Positions 55,705 through 64,000 of a stretch of DNA of 64,000 bases are shown piece by piece. Source of the stretch: Alkalispirillum mobile (GTDB lineage Bacteria > Pseudomonadota > Gammaproteobacteria > Nitrococcales > Halorhodospiraceae). The DNA is taken from NCBI RefSeq assembly GCF_003664325.1, contig NZ_RCDA01000001.1:186001-250000 (forward strand). Reading direction: 5' to 3'. How positions within the stretch are numbered: the stretch's first letter is position 1; each line of letters starts with the position of its first letter. The notes under the pieces were generated by a model. That model ran no database searches. It saw nothing but the letters and a program-made list of their open reading frames with translations, and was not told where the DNA came from. A program made the position numbers and the translations under genes.

Positions 55705-56898
55705 CTAGGACCCGATCAGTCGCTCGAAGATACGGAACCCGGCCAGGTAGGTACCCACCGCCGAACCCAGCGATGCGAACAGGAAGACCAGCAGGGTGCG
55801 TGAGACCCGGTTGGTCCACCAGCCCTGCCAGCGGCCGACCGCCTGGCGCAGGCTGCGGAAGTCCCCCACGCGAGGGCGCCGCATGGCCATCTCGATGGCG
55901 GCGGCCACGAAACCGGCGCCCACGGTGGGGTTCAGGGAGGTCAGCGGCGCGGCGAAGAAGGCCCCCAGCACGGTCACCGGATGGCCGCCCGCAATGGCCG
56001 CACCCACCGCCGATAGCCCGCCGTTGATCAGCACCCAGTCCATCACCAGGCGCATGCCCAACTCCGGGCTGCGCGAGAAGCCGATGGCGAACCCGGAGAG
56101 GACCAGCAATACCACCAGCCAGGCAATCCGCTTGGGCCAGGGGCTGGGTGGAGGCATCTGGGACAGATCGGCCTGTTCCGAGGCCGGGTCCGCCGTGGGG
56201 TGTTCCAGGGCGTCGGCCAGCCCTTTAAGGTGCCCGGCACCGATCACCACCAGCACATTGTGGTGCGCCTTGTCCGCGGTCTCCTGGAGCAGCCGACACG
56301 CCATGTAGCGATCCCGCTCGGCGATCAGCGGCTGGTAGAGTCGGGTCGAGCTCTGGGCAAACTCGGCGAAGGTGGACTCCAGGATATCCCCCTGTTTCAG
56401 GCGTTCGATATCCTCTTCCGTGACCTTCTCCCGCGAGAACAGCCCCGCGAACAGGCCGGAGATCAGGGTAAAGCGCTGCCACCAGGGGATATTGCGGTAA
56501 AGCCGCTTCATGGTCACGCCGATGTCCCGGTCGACCAGCATCAACGGGGCGCCAGCGGCCTTCGCCTCGGCTGCAGCGGTTTTCATCTCGGCCCCCGGCT
56601 CAATGCCGAACTGCTCCGCCAGGCGCTGCTGATAAGCGCCGAGGGCCAGGCTGGCCGCCACCATCCCGCCGCGCCCGTCGCGCAGTACCTTGAACAGGTC
56701 CATCTGCTCGAGTGCCTGAGGATTGGTCAGACTGAGGTAGCGGCTGTCGCACAGCTCCACGGCGACGGCATCGAACTCGCCGCTGCGGATCAGGGCCTTG
56801 ACTTCCTCGGCACTGGCACGGGAGACGTGGGCGGTGCCGAGCAGAGTGAATGTGGTCCCACCGACGGTAACGGTGCGTCTGGGGCCTTGTGTGCTCAT
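55705..56898 (-). CDS. TraB/PrgY family membrane protein
   Basis: Protein of 397 residues from the ATG at 56898 (GGAG upstream). The N-terminal domain carries LLGTAHVSRASAEEVK, AVELCDSRY and VIGAGHLKGL, the two GxxH motifs and acidic residues of the TraB/GumN superfamily of putative metalloproteases. Four or so membrane spans occupy residues 260-395. The family includes the enterococcal pheromone-shutdown protein PrgY, but most bacterial members have no known role. Divergent from mtfA, another predicted zinc peptidase. Confidence 0.88.
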   Translation of the reverse strand: MSTQGPRRTVTVGGTTFTLLGTAHVSRASAEEVKALIRSGEFDAVAVELCDSRYLSLTNPQALEQMDLFKVLRDGRGGMVAASLALGAYQQRLAEQFGIEPGAEMKTAAAEAKAAGAPLMLVDRDIGVTMKRLYRNIPWWQRFTLISGLFAGLFSREKVTEEDIERLKQGDILESTFAEFAQSSTRLYQPLIAERDRYMACRLLQETADKAHHNVLVVIGAGHLKGLADALEHPTADPASEQADLSQMPPPSPWPKRIAWLVVLLVLSGFAIGFSRSPELGMRLVMDWVLINGGLSAVGAAIAGGHPVTVLGAFFAAPLTSLNPTVGAGFVAAAIEMAMRRPRVGDFRSLRQAVGRWQGWWTNRVSRTLLVFLFASLGSAVGTYLAGFRIFERLIGS

Positions 56899-57036
56899 CA
56901 ATGCTCCGGATTTAGGCGCGGAGGCGGGATTATCCCCCATGTGGCAGGTCAACCCAAGTCCTCCGGCCCGCCATGGGTTAAGATGGAGGTATGACGCTGA
57001 TCAACCCGGCATCCCGGCGGCCCCGGAGGTAGGCGG

Positions 57037-57813
57037 ATGTTCCGTCTGGACAGATTCTGGCGCGGTAGCCGCCCCGGAGAGCCTCTCAACACCCTGCACT
57101 GGCACGAGGCCATGGCCCAGTGCTGGCCATTGCCGGGTCTTAGCGCCGACGAGCGCCCGGCGCTGGAGGCGCTTGCCCGCCAGTTCCTTGCATCCCGGCA
57201 ATGGGAAGGCGTGGGTGGGCTGGAGCCGGACGAAGCCCTGCGCCTGGCCGTAGCAGCACAGGCCTGCCTCCCGGTGCTCGGCCTGGGACTGGACTGGTAC
57301 GACGACTGGGTGACGGTGCTCCTTTACCCCTCGGGGTTTGTGGCCCGGCACGTCTGGGAGGACGAGTTCGGGGTGGTCCACGAGGAGGAGGGCCCGTTGG
57401 TCGGTGAGGCCTGGGAACGCGGCCCGCTGGTGCTTTCGGCCGAGGATGTGCAAACCCCCGAGCCGGGGTTCAGCGTGGTCATTCACGAGTGTGCGCACAA
57501 GCTCGATATGCGTAACGGTGATGCCAACGGCCAGCCACCCCTGCACGCGGACATGGATGCAGGGGCATGGGCCGAAGCCTTCAGCGAGGCCTGGGGCCGG
57601 TTCACCGAGGGGGTAGAGGCGCAGGCCGATTGGTTGCCCTTCGACGCGTACGCCGCGGAAAACCCCGGTGAATTCTTCGCGGTGGCCAGTGAGGCCTTCT
57701 TTACCGACCCGGCGCCGTTGAACGAGACCTTTCCCGCCGTGTATGCGCAGATGCGCGAGTTCTACCGGCAGGACCCGTTAGCCCGACTCCGACGGGCGGG
57801 TTTGTTGCCCTGA
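57037..57813 (+). CDS. mtfA: MtfA-type zinc peptidase
   Basis: Gluzincin peptidase of 258 residues. The metal motif His150-Glu151-Cys-Ala-His154 (VVIHECAHKLDMRNG) and the downstream Glu in NPGEFFAVASEAFF match MtfA. In E. coli MtfA binds the repressor Mlc and so tunes ptsG; whether Mlc exists here is unknown. The start MFRLDRFWRG is supported by a GGAGGTAGGCGG stretch upstream. Closed by a strong bidirectional terminator. Confidence 0.92.
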   Translation: MFRLDRFWRGSRPGEPLNTLHWHEAMAQCWPLPGLSADERPALEALARQFLASRQWEGVGGLEPDEALRLAVAAQACLPVLGLGLDWYDDWVTVLLYPSGFVARHVWEDEFGVVHEEEGPLVGEAWERGPLVLSAEDVQTPEPGFSVVIHECAHKLDMRNGDANGQPPLHADMDAGAWAEAFSEAWGRFTEGVEAQADWLPFDAYAAENPGEFFAVASEAFFTDPAPLNETFPAVYAQMREFYRQDPLARLRRAGLLP

Positions 57814-57818
57814 AAGGC

Positions 57819-57855
57819 AAAGGGCCCGGCGGGGCTTGCCCCCGCCGGGCCCTTT
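57819..57855. terminator. Bidirectional terminator between mtfA and prpE
   Basis: A perfect 16-base inverted repeat (57819-57834 with 57840-57855) around a 5-base loop. The arms begin with AAA and end with TTT, so it can stop transcription from both converging genes. Confidence 0.85.
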
Positions 57856-57874
57856 GGGCCGCTAACAGGTAGCT

Positions 57875-59773
57875 TCAAGCCGTGGGACGGCCGATGCCTT
57901 TGCTCTCCATCGCGCGACCAATCTCATCCAGGCTGGTCGGATCATCAATGGTGGAGGGCACTGCCACCTCGTCCTCCTTGGCCAGTTGCCGGATGGTCTT
58001 GCGGAGGATCTTCCCGGAGCGGGTCTTGGGTAGCTTCTGCACCACGGCCACCTGCTTCAGGCAGGCAATGGCGCCAATCTCGTTGCGGATAAGCTGGACC
58101 AGGTCCTTCTCCAGGGTTTCCTCGTCCACCTCGACGCCGTCCTTGAGCACCACAAAGCCCACCGGAAGTTCGCCCTTCATTTCGTCGTGGATGCCCACAA
58201 CGGCACACTCGGCGATGGCGGAGTGGCTGCCGATCACCTCTTCCATCTCGCCGGTGGACAGGCGGTGGCCGGCCACGTTGATGACGTCGTCCACCCGGCC
58301 CATGATGAAGACGTAGCCCTCGTCATCGATATAGCCGCCGTCCGAGGTGTCGTAATAACCCGGGAACCGCTCCAGGTAGGAGCGCCGGAACCGCTCGTCG
58401 TCGCCCCATAGGGTGGGCAGGCAGCCGGGAGGCAGGGGCAGTTTGACGACCAGATTGCCCTGTTCGCCGGCGGGCAACGGCTTGCCGCTGTCGTCCAGCA
58501 CCATCACGTTGTAGCCCGGGGTGGGCACGGAGGCCGAGCCGGATTTGACCGGCTTTTGTTCGATGCCGGTTGGATTGGCCACGATGGGCCAGCCGGTTTC
58601 GGTCTGCCACCAGTGGTCGATCACCGGTACGTCCAGGATCTGGGTGAGCCACTCGTAAGTGGGCGGGTCCAGGCGCTCACCGGCCACGAACAGCTTCTCC
58701 AGGCAGCTGATGTCGTAGTTGGCCATCAGCTTGGCCTCCGGGTCCTCCTTCTTTACCGCGCGGAAGGCGGTGGGGGCCGTGAAGAAGGTTTTCACCTTGT
58801 ATTCGGAAATGACCCGCCAGAATGCCCCCGCATCCGGAGTCCGGACCGGTTTGCCCTCGTAGACGATGGTGGTGCAACCGCGAATCAGCGGTGCATACAC
58901 AATGTAGGAGTGGCCGACTACCCAGCCCACGTCCGAAGCCGTCCAGAAGACCTCCCCGGGATGGAGGTCGTAAACCGCACCCATGCTGAAGTTCAGTGCG
59001 GCGGCGTAGCCACCGGTGTCGCGAATGACGCCCTTGGGCTTGCCGGTGGTGCCGGACGTGTACAGCACATAGAGCGGGTCGGTGGCATCCACCGGGACAG
59101 GCTCCGCCGGACTCACCTGCGCACACAGTGCGTCCCAGTCGTGGTCGCGGCCCGGCTTCAGTTCCGCCTGCTCCTGCTCGCGCTGCACGACCAGCACCTT
59201 CTCCGGGGGGTGGGCAGAGCGCTTAAGCGCCTCGTCCACCAGCGGCATGTAGGGGATGACGCGGGTGAATTCGACGCCGCAGCTGGCGGTGATGATGGCC
59301 TTGGGCTTGGCATCGTCGATGCGGATGGCCAACTCATTGGGGGAGAACCCACCGAAGACGACGGAGTGAACCGCACCCAGCCGGGCACAGGCCAGCATCG
59401 CCTCCAGCGCCTGCGGCACCATGGGCATGTAGATGACCACGCGGTCGCCCTTTTCCACGCCCAGTTCCCGCAGGGCGCCGGCGGCCTTCGCCACCCGGTC
59501 ACGCAGTTCGTTGTACGTGAACTGCTGCTTGGTCTCGGTCACCGGGGAATCGTAAATGACGGCGGTCTGGTCACCGCGACCATTTTCGCAGTGGTAGTCG
59601 AGGGCGAGGTGAGTGATGTTGAGCTTGCCGCCCTTGAACCAGCGGTAAAAGCCCTTCTCGTCCTGGCTGAGAATCTCTTGCGGCGGCTCGAACCAGTCGA
59701 GCTTCTCCGCCTCGCGCCGCCAGAAGGTTTCTGGCGCTTCTATGGATTCACGATGGATATCGCGGTAGCCCAT
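57875..59773 (-). CDS. prpE: Propionyl-CoA synthetase (acetyl-CoA synthetase family)
   Basis: Acyl-AMP ligase forming propionyl-CoA (or acetyl-CoA), 632 residues. YTSGTTGKPKGVIRDTGGYAAAL is the PrpE version of the AMP-binding signature (Acs has a different tail here). DHWWQTETGWPI, GYIDDEGYVFIMGRVDDVINVAGHRLSTGEMEE and the lysine in PKTRSGKILRK follow. The last is the site acetylated in this family. GGGAGGAG ribosome site. Acetate as an alternative substrate cannot be excluded. Confidence 0.88.
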   Translation of the reverse strand: MGYRDIHRESIEAPETFWRREAEKLDWFEPPQEILSQDEKGFYRWFKGGKLNITHLALDYHCENGRGDQTAVIYDSPVTETKQQFTYNELRDRVAKAAGALRELGVEKGDRVVIYMPMVPQALEAMLACARLGAVHSVVFGGFSPNELAIRIDDAKPKAIITASCGVEFTRVIPYMPLVDEALKRSAHPPEKVLVVQREQEQAELKPGRDHDWDALCAQVSPAEPVPVDATDPLYVLYTSGTTGKPKGVIRDTGGYAAALNFSMGAVYDLHPGEVFWTASDVGWVVGHSYIVYAPLIRGCTTIVYEGKPVRTPDAGAFWRVISEYKVKTFFTAPTAFRAVKKEDPEAKLMANYDISCLEKLFVAGERLDPPTYEWLTQILDVPVIDHWWQTETGWPIVANPTGIEQKPVKSGSASVPTPGYNVMVLDDSGKPLPAGEQGNLVVKLPLPPGCLPTLWGDDERFRRSYLERFPGYYDTSDGGYIDDEGYVFIMGRVDDVINVAGHRLSTGEMEEVIGSHSAIAECAVVGIHDEMKGELPVGFVVLKDGVEVDEETLEKDLVQLIRNEIGAIACLKQVAVVQKLPKTRSGKILRKTIRQLAKEDEVAVPSTIDDPTSLDEIGRAMESKGIGRPTA

Positions 59774-60157
59774 GGTGCTCCTCCCGAGTCTTATAGTCGG
59801 TTTTAACGTCCCGTTAGTTACGGAGTCCGGACGGCATCTGTTATTGATTCCGCTTGCCTGCCCGATACTCCGGCTAGCTTAACCACAGCCTTGGTGGCTG
59901 GCAAAGTGTTTTCGAAAAACAGACACTTATGCGTAAGCCGCCGTCAATAATGCGAAGGCTTAATGGATATCGGCTGTTAATAACGCCGCACAATGAATGG
60001 CGTCCAACCTGCCCCTCAGTTCTGTGCACCCTGCAAGTTTAGGCGATCCGCCTCGCGAGGCGAGAGCGGAGTAAGGGCAACCCTTAGGGTCGACCGGACC
60101 AACCTGCTATGATGTTGCCCTGTTCAAAATCACACCGGTCGCGGAGGAGCGCAGTTT
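59774..60157. other. 384-base intergenic region between prpE and motA
   Basis: AT-richer than its surroundings in its first half (59800-60000), which should hold the prpE promoter, though no confident hexamers were found. CGCCTCGCGAGGCG (60049-60062) is a perfect 14-base palindrome. For motA an extended -10, TGC-TATGAT (60105-60113), is visible with no good -35. No open frame with coding character was seen. Confidence 0.6.
60105..60113 (+). promoter_or_regulatory. Extended -10 promoter element for motA
   Basis: TG-C-TATGAT (5 of 6 to TATAAT with the TGn extension), 44 bases before the motA TTG. The lack of a recognisable -35 is acceptable for extended -10 promoters. It does not match the flagellar sigma-28 consensus. 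Confidence 0.45.
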
Positions 60158-60961
60158 TTGGACAAAACAACGCTTTTAGGGTTGGTGGCCGGGATTGCCA
60201 TCATCTTCTCGGCCATCGCTATGGGCTCTGCGCCCGGCGAATTCCTTTATGCGCCGGCACTGCTGATTGTCTTCGGTGGCACCTTGGCCTCGACGATGAT
60301 CAAGTTCCCCTTCAATCACGTGATGAACTCCTTCCGCGTGGCTGGGCGGGCGTTCACCCGCTCAGAGGAAGACCCCAAGACACTCATCCTGCAGGTGAAG
60401 GACCTGGCCAAGACGGCAAGGATGAAGGGACTGCTCGCATTGGAGGACGCAGACGTCGGGAACCCCTTCTTCAGAAAGGGGCTGCAACTGTGCGCCGACG
60501 GGGTGGACCCCGAACTGATGCACAAGGTGCTCAAGGAAGACCTGGAACTGTCGGTGGAGCGGCACGAGGTCGGCCAGCGGATATTCCGGGCCATCGGTGA
60601 GTCAGCCCCGGCGTTCGGGATGATCGGCACCCTCGTGGGCCTGGTGCAGATGCTCGCCCATCTGGATGACCCGGCAGCCATCGGCCCAGGCATGGCAACC
60701 GCGCTGCTCACGACGCTTTACGGCGCCATGTTCGCCCAGCTTGTGGCGCTGCCCATAGCGGACAAGCTGGAACTGCGGGCGCAGAACGAACGGGCGAACA
60801 AGATGCTGATCCTGGAAGGCATCAACTGCATCCGCCAGGGGTTCAATGCGCGGATGATCGAGGATCTCCTCAGCGCCTACCTGCCGACCAAGGCCCGTGG
60901 CGAGCTGGCCGAGATGGAAGAGGCCCGCGCCAGCGAGCAGCAGAGCCAGGAAAGCGCCTGA
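60158..60961 (+). CDS. motA: Flagellar motor stator protein MotA/PomA
   Basis: Stator subunit with four membrane spans, 267 residues. LDKTTLLGLVAGIAIIFSAIAMG and the late span motif SAPAFGMIGTLVGLVQML resemble PomA/MotC, the sodium-type branch. The cytoplasmic loop with charged residues contacting FliG lies at about 60-150. Start is TTG at 60158, behind GGAGGAG; no other start fits the N-terminal span. Forms an operon with motB. No other flagellar genes are in the window. Confidence 0.92.
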   Translation: MDKTTLLGLVAGIAIIFSAIAMGSAPGEFLYAPALLIVFGGTLASTMIKFPFNHVMNSFRVAGRAFTRSEEDPKTLILQVKDLAKTARMKGLLALEDADVGNPFFRKGLQLCADGVDPELMHKVLKEDLELSVERHEVGQRIFRAIGESAPAFGMIGTLVGLVQMLAHLDDPAAIGPGMATALLTTLYGAMFAQLVALPIADKLELRAQNERANKMLILEGINCIRQGFNARMIEDLLSAYLPTKARGELAEMEEARASEQQSQESA

Positions 60962-60965
60962 ACCC

Positions 60966-61760
60966 ATGGCTGCGAAGAAACGCTGCCCGCCGCCCTGGAT
61001 CACCACCTTCGCCGATCTGATGGCCCTGTTGGTGGTGTTCTTCGTCATGCTCTTCGCCTTTTCCTCGCTGGATGCCGAGAAGTACCGGCTTGCTGCCGAG
61101 TCCATCCGGGCGGCGTTCGGGCCCCAGCTCACCGAGGGCGAACGCAGCCCGAGCCCCAGTCCCATCGATTTCGACGGGGGCTCGCCGGTGGACCCGAGCG
61201 TGCTTGAAGACATGATGGATGCGATTCCGGACCCCATGGACCAGATCACCCAGGACCTGCAGGAGCAGTTGGAGCAGGAGCTCGGCGAGGGATTGCTGGA
61301 GGTGGAGCGGCAGGATGAGAGCGTGCTGATCCGCTTTCCGGAAAAGGCGGCCTTTCCCTCCGGTAGTGCCGATGTGAACGAGTCTTTTCTGCCTATCTTG
61401 GACACTGTGGCGGGCGTTCTTGCGGGGCAGGGCGGTACGATCCGGGTTTCGGGGCACACCGATGACGTACCGATCGACACGGAAAGATTCCGTTCCAACT
61501 GGGAGCTCTCAACGGCCCGTGCCACCGAGGTTGTGCACCTGTTGATGGATGCCGCACCCATCAACTCGGAACGGTTCATCGCCCAGGGGCACGCCGACAC
61601 GCGGCCGCTGGTGCCAAATACCACCGGCGACAACCGGGCCCGTAACCGGCGGGTCGATGTGTTCATTACCGGGCTGGAGGAGTTCGTGCGCGCCCCGGAT
61701 GAGCCGGTGCCCGCACCGGAGGCGCTGGATGCCCCGGAGCCACCGCTACAGGTCAACTGA
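60966..61760 (+). CDS. motB: Flagellar motor stator protein MotB/PomB
   Basis: Stator partner anchored to peptidoglycan, 264 residues. One membrane span (about 13-33) with the ion-carrying Asp17 in TFADLMALLVVFFVML, preceded by PPPW as in PomB. The OmpA-like peptidoglycan-binding domain occupies about 135-245 (VSGHTDDVPIDTERFRSNWELSTARA and GDNRARNRRVDVFI). Begins 4 bases after motA. The ion (sodium or proton) is not proven, but PomB-like form and a likely saline, alkaline habitat favour sodium. Confidence 0.93.
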   Translation: MAAKKRCPPPWITTFADLMALLVVFFVMLFAFSSLDAEKYRLAAESIRAAFGPQLTEGERSPSPSPIDFDGGSPVDPSVLEDMMDAIPDPMDQITQDLQEQLEQELGEGLLEVERQDESVLIRFPEKAAFPSGSADVNESFLPILDTVAGVLAGQGGTIRVSGHTDDVPIDTERFRSNWELSTARATEVVHLLMDAAPINSERFIAQGHADTRPLVPNTTGDNRARNRRVDVFITGLEEFVRAPDEPVPAPEALDAPEPPLQVN

Positions 61761-61810
61761 CCGGACGCGGGGGCCTGTCGGCGGCCACCCTGGACCACGG
61801 GTGATCGTTG

Positions 61811-62797
61811 TCAGGCCGCCTCTGGACGCGCCGGCACTTCCGCTATGACGCTATCAAGCAGCGTGAGTTGTGCCGACGGGTCGGCCGCCCGCATCAGTGG
61901 CCTGATATGTTCGGGGCAGACCAGCCAACTCCGCTGTAGATACCACTTGATGTGCTTGCGGGCGATACGCGTGCCCATCCAATCCCCGTAGAACTGGTGA
62001 ATCGCCTGCAAGTGGCTGCGCAATGTCTGTTCCCGCGTGGCCAGTACCGGAGGTGCGGCATGCTGGCCGGTCTCGAGGTACTGGTGAATGGCGTTGAACA
62101 GCCAGGGTTGCCCTTGGGCCCCCCGGCCGACCATGATCGCGTCCGCTCCCGTTTCACGCAGCACTGTCGCGGCCCCCTGCGGGGTCTCGATATCCCCATT
62201 GGCGACCACCGGGATGTCCACCGCGCGGCAAACGGCCTCGATGGTCCGGAATTCGGCTTCGCCACGGTAGGCCTGGTCACGCGTCCTGCCATGCACCGCA
62301 AGGGCTGCGATCCCGGCGTCCTCGGCCATGCGGGCAATGGTAAGCGCGTTCCGGCGGGTCGCGGTAGGACCCGTCCTGCACTTCAAGGTGACCGGGACCT
62401 CCACCGCGGCCACGACAGTCTCCAGGATCTCCCGCACCAGGGCTTCATCCGCCATCAGTGCCGAGCCGGCCATCCGGTTACAGACCTTCTTTGCCGGACA
62501 CCCCATGTTGATATCAATGATCTGAGCGCCGCGGCTGACGTTATAGCGTGCGGCCTCGGCCAGCGCGGTGGGGTCCGCCCCGGCGATCTGTACCACGCGG
62601 GGGCTCTCGTCGCTGTCCAGTGTGCTGCGCCACTGGCTCTTGCGGGTGTTCCTGAGGGTGGGGTCCGACGCCACCATCTCCGAAGCAGCGAGCGCCGCCC
62701 CCCAGCGCCTGCAGAGCCGACGGAACGGCAGGTCAGTGATTCCGGCCATGGGGGCAAGCAGCACCCGGCCATTGAGTTTCCACGGGCCGATTTTCAT
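61811..62797 (-). CDS. dusB: tRNA-dihydrouridine synthase B
   Basis: FMN enzyme reducing uridine to dihydrouridine in tRNA, 328 residues from the ATG at 62797 (MKIGPWKLNGRVLLAPMAGITDLPFR); the TTG two codons earlier is less likely. Catalytic Cys100 in NMGCPAKKVCNRMAGSALM matches the DusB version. KCRTG and VHGRTRDQAYRGEA are also conserved. In many gammaproteobacteria fis follows dusB; here motB lies convergently downstream and no fis gene is present. Confidence 0.95.
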   Translation of the reverse strand: MKIGPWKLNGRVLLAPMAGITDLPFRRLCRRWGAALAASEMVASDPTLRNTRKSQWRSTLDSDESPRVVQIAGADPTALAEAARYNVSRGAQIIDINMGCPAKKVCNRMAGSALMADEALVREILETVVAAVEVPVTLKCRTGPTATRRNALTIARMAEDAGIAALAVHGRTRDQAYRGEAEFRTIEAVCRAVDIPVVANGDIETPQGAATVLRETGADAIMVGRGAQGQPWLFNAIHQYLETGQHAAPPVLATREQTLRSHLQAIHQFYGDWMGTRIARKHIKWYLQRSWLVCPEHIRPLMRAADPSAQLTLLDSVIAEVPARPEAA

Positions 62798-63160
62798 GTT
62801 CAACTTGGTCAGGGATTTTGATCGCGAGGATACCGCGGGGCCGGTGACTGCACCAGTCCGGCGGTAAGTTACCGCGCCGGCTGGGGAAAGCCGGATAATC
62901 CACAGAACCTGTGGATAACTGTGTGGACAACAGGGGGAAACGCCGCTGTAACCGGCATTGCTATGCGCTCTCTGCGGTTCTGTTTACTCAGCAACCAATT
63001 ACTAAAACGCAATTAAAAACAAACATATAGGCGATTTTTCGAAGGGGTTTGTAAAGATACGGCAAGAAATGTCTGACCCTTGGAGAGTGACTGCCGGCTT
63101 GTGCATAAGCCCTCGTTGTCAACCCCCTCATGCCCTTGACTTTGAACCAAGGAGACGCTC
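62798..63160. other. 363-base intergenic region between dusB and the hydroxyacid dehydrogenase
   Basis: Holds a perfect 15-base dyad GCGGTAA-G-TTACCGC (62861-62875) about 65 bases upstream of dusB, a cluster of three DnaA-box-like 9-mers at 62896-62930, and a strikingly AT-rich stretch (about 62975-63060) in an otherwise GC-rich window. No coding frame with convincing character was seen. Confidence 0.7.
62896..62930. promoter_or_regulatory. Cluster of three DnaA boxes
   Basis: Against TTATCCACA: TAATCCACA (62896-62904, plus, one mismatch), TTATCCACA (62910-62918, minus, perfect) and TTGTCCACA (62922-62930, minus, one mismatch). The first two form the dyad ATCCACAG-AAC-CTGTGGAT (62898-62916). 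Confidence 0.6.
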
Positions 63161-64000
63161 ATGCGCTCAGCTTTCCTGGACCGGAACTCGCTGGACAAAA
63201 GCGACCTGGACCTGACCGCGCTGGATAGTGCCTTGCCGGGCCTGCGTCACTACGAACGCACGTCTGCCGACGAGGTGGGCGACCGCGTCGCCGACCTGAA
63301 TGCGGTGGTCGTCAACAAGGTAGTCCTCGACGAAAAGGCATTGGCGGCCGCCCCCGACCTGCGGTTGATCCTGGTTGCTGCCACGGGCACCAACAACATC
63401 GATCTGCAGGCGGCGCGGGCCCGAGGCATCACCGTCTGTAATTGTCGCGGGTATGGCACCGATGCGGTTGCACAGCATGCGATAGGCTTGATGCTGGCCC
63501 TGAGCACCCGGCTGGTGGATTACCATAACGCGGTGCAGGCGGGCGACTGGGGCCGCAGCGACCAGTTCTGCCTGTTGGACTACCCGATATCGGAGCTGTC
63601 CGGGCGCACACTGGGCCTGGTCGGTTACGGTGAACTGGGCCGGCGGGTCGCTGATCTGGCCCGTGCCTTTGGCATGACGGTCAAGGTGGCCGCCCGGCCC
63701 GGAACGGCAACACCGTCGCCCGACCGGATTCCGCTAACGGATCTGCTCCCCGAGGTGGACGTTCTGTCGTTGCATTGTCCGCTGACGGAAGCCACGCGGG
63801 ACCTTATCGGCACCGAGGAACTCCGGCAGATGCCGAGCCACTCGCTACTGATCAATTGTGCGCGGGGTGGCATAGTCAACGAGCCGGCCCTCGCTGACGC
63901 GCTCCGCAGCGGGCAGATCGGCGGCGCGGGCGTGGACGTGCTCAGCGAGGAACCCCCGGTTCACGGCAACCCCCTGCTGGCACGGGATATCCCGAACCTG
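63161..64000 (+). CDS. D-2-hydroxyacid dehydrogenase (glycerate dehydrogenase/hydroxypyruvate reductase type), 3'-truncated
   Basis: NAD(P)-dependent D-hydroxyacid dehydrogenase. 280 residues are visible and the frame is still open at the window end; the family is about 310-330 long, so some 35 residues including the catalytic His are missing. GLVGYGELGRRVADLARAFG is the nucleotide-binding fold. The catalytic Arg lies in NCARGGIVNE and the Glu in DVLSEEPP. ATGTNNIDL and the GTDAVAQHAIGLMLAL segment fit the glycerate dehydrogenase/HprA branch. ATG with AAGGAG upstream. Substrate choice within the family is uncertain. Confidence 0.88.
   Translation, partial: MRSAFLDRNSLDKSDLDLTALDSALPGLRHYERTSADEVGDRVADLNAVVVNKVVLDEKALAAAPDLRLILVAATGTNNIDLQAARARGITVCNCRGYGTDAVAQHAIGLMLALSTRLVDYHNAVQAGDWGRSDQFCLLDYPISELSGRTLGLVGYGELGRRVADLARAFGMTVKVAARPGTATPSPDRIPLTDLLPEVDVLSLHCPLTEATRDLIGTEELRQMPSHSLLINCARGGIVNEPALADALRSGQIGGAGVDVLSEEPPVHGNPLLARDIPNL

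Noticed and set aside
63013-63198. A 61-residue minus-strand open frame in the AT-rich segment
   Set aside because: It overlaps the start of the hydroxyacid dehydrogenase gene, has no ribosome site and shows no protein-like composition.

Overview
The window is a dense, GC-rich stretch of a gammaproteobacterial chromosome: 59 protein genes or gene fragments, 3 tRNA genes, no insertion sequence, prophage, CRISPR array or rRNA. Gene content and order (sdhCDAB-sdhE, the rpoE-mucABCD sigma-E cluster running into lepA-lepB-rnc-era-recO-pdxJ-acpS, gacA/uvrY-uvrC-pgsA-tRNA-Gly-Cys-Leu, fabA-fabB, the dxs cluster) point to Gammaproteobacteria. The BCCT osmolyte transporter, PomAB-like stator genes and acidic proteins suggest a halophilic or haloalkaliphilic member of the Ectothiorhodospiraceae (Alkalilimnicola/Halorhodospira type). 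That assignment rests on gene content and style only.

Layout. 1-6.3 kb: truncated methylthioinosine/methylthioadenosine phosphorylase, ygfZ, a SdhAF4-type assembly factor, the succinate dehydrogenase operon with sdhE and ygfX. 6.2-12.4 kb: nadB, then the sigma-E envelope-stress module (rpoE, anti-sigma factors, mucC, periplasmic protease mucD) with a sigma-E-like promoter in front. 12.5-22.7 kb: a long mostly overlapping run for translation and secretion (lepA, lepB), RNA processing (rnc, era), repair (recO), cofactors (pdxJ, acpS), cysteine synthesis (cysM), a 3'-5' exonuclease, rlmD and nudF. 22.8-27.9 kb: purB with two little-known downstream genes (a PLD-like protein and an orphan secretin N-domain protein), fumC and a RibD-type reductase. 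28-33.3 kb: gacA/uvrY, family-5 uracil-DNA glycosylase, uvrC, pgsA, three tRNA genes, a small lipoprotein and MarC. 33.3-40.4 kb: an SDR with a frameshifted tail, an unusual dipeptidase-NicO fusion, an ABC exporter and a BCCT carrier. 40.4-47.6 kb: hemN behind an FNR/Anr-type promoter, fabB-fabA, and a two-component system (histidine kinase plus sigma-54 activator) divergent from a secreted Met/Gln-rich DUF4168 protein that has a near-consensus sigma-54 promoter. 47.7-64 kb: slt, TRIC channel, dxs, ycgN, a PAS-like protein, a PagL-like outer-membrane protein, prfC, a TraB-family protein, mtfA, prpE, motAB (pomAB type), dusB, a DnaA-box cluster beside an AT-rich segment, and a truncated D-2-hydroxyacid dehydrogenase.

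Most of the window is housekeeping. The places most likely to hold something new are (i) the membrane dipeptidase-nickel/cobalt transporter fusion at 34162-36354, (ii) the sigma-54/two-component control of a Met/Gln-repeat secreted protein at 43.9-47.6 kb, (iii) the purB-linked orphan secretin-domain pair, and (iv) the DnaA-box/AT-rich segment at 62.86-63.08 kb.
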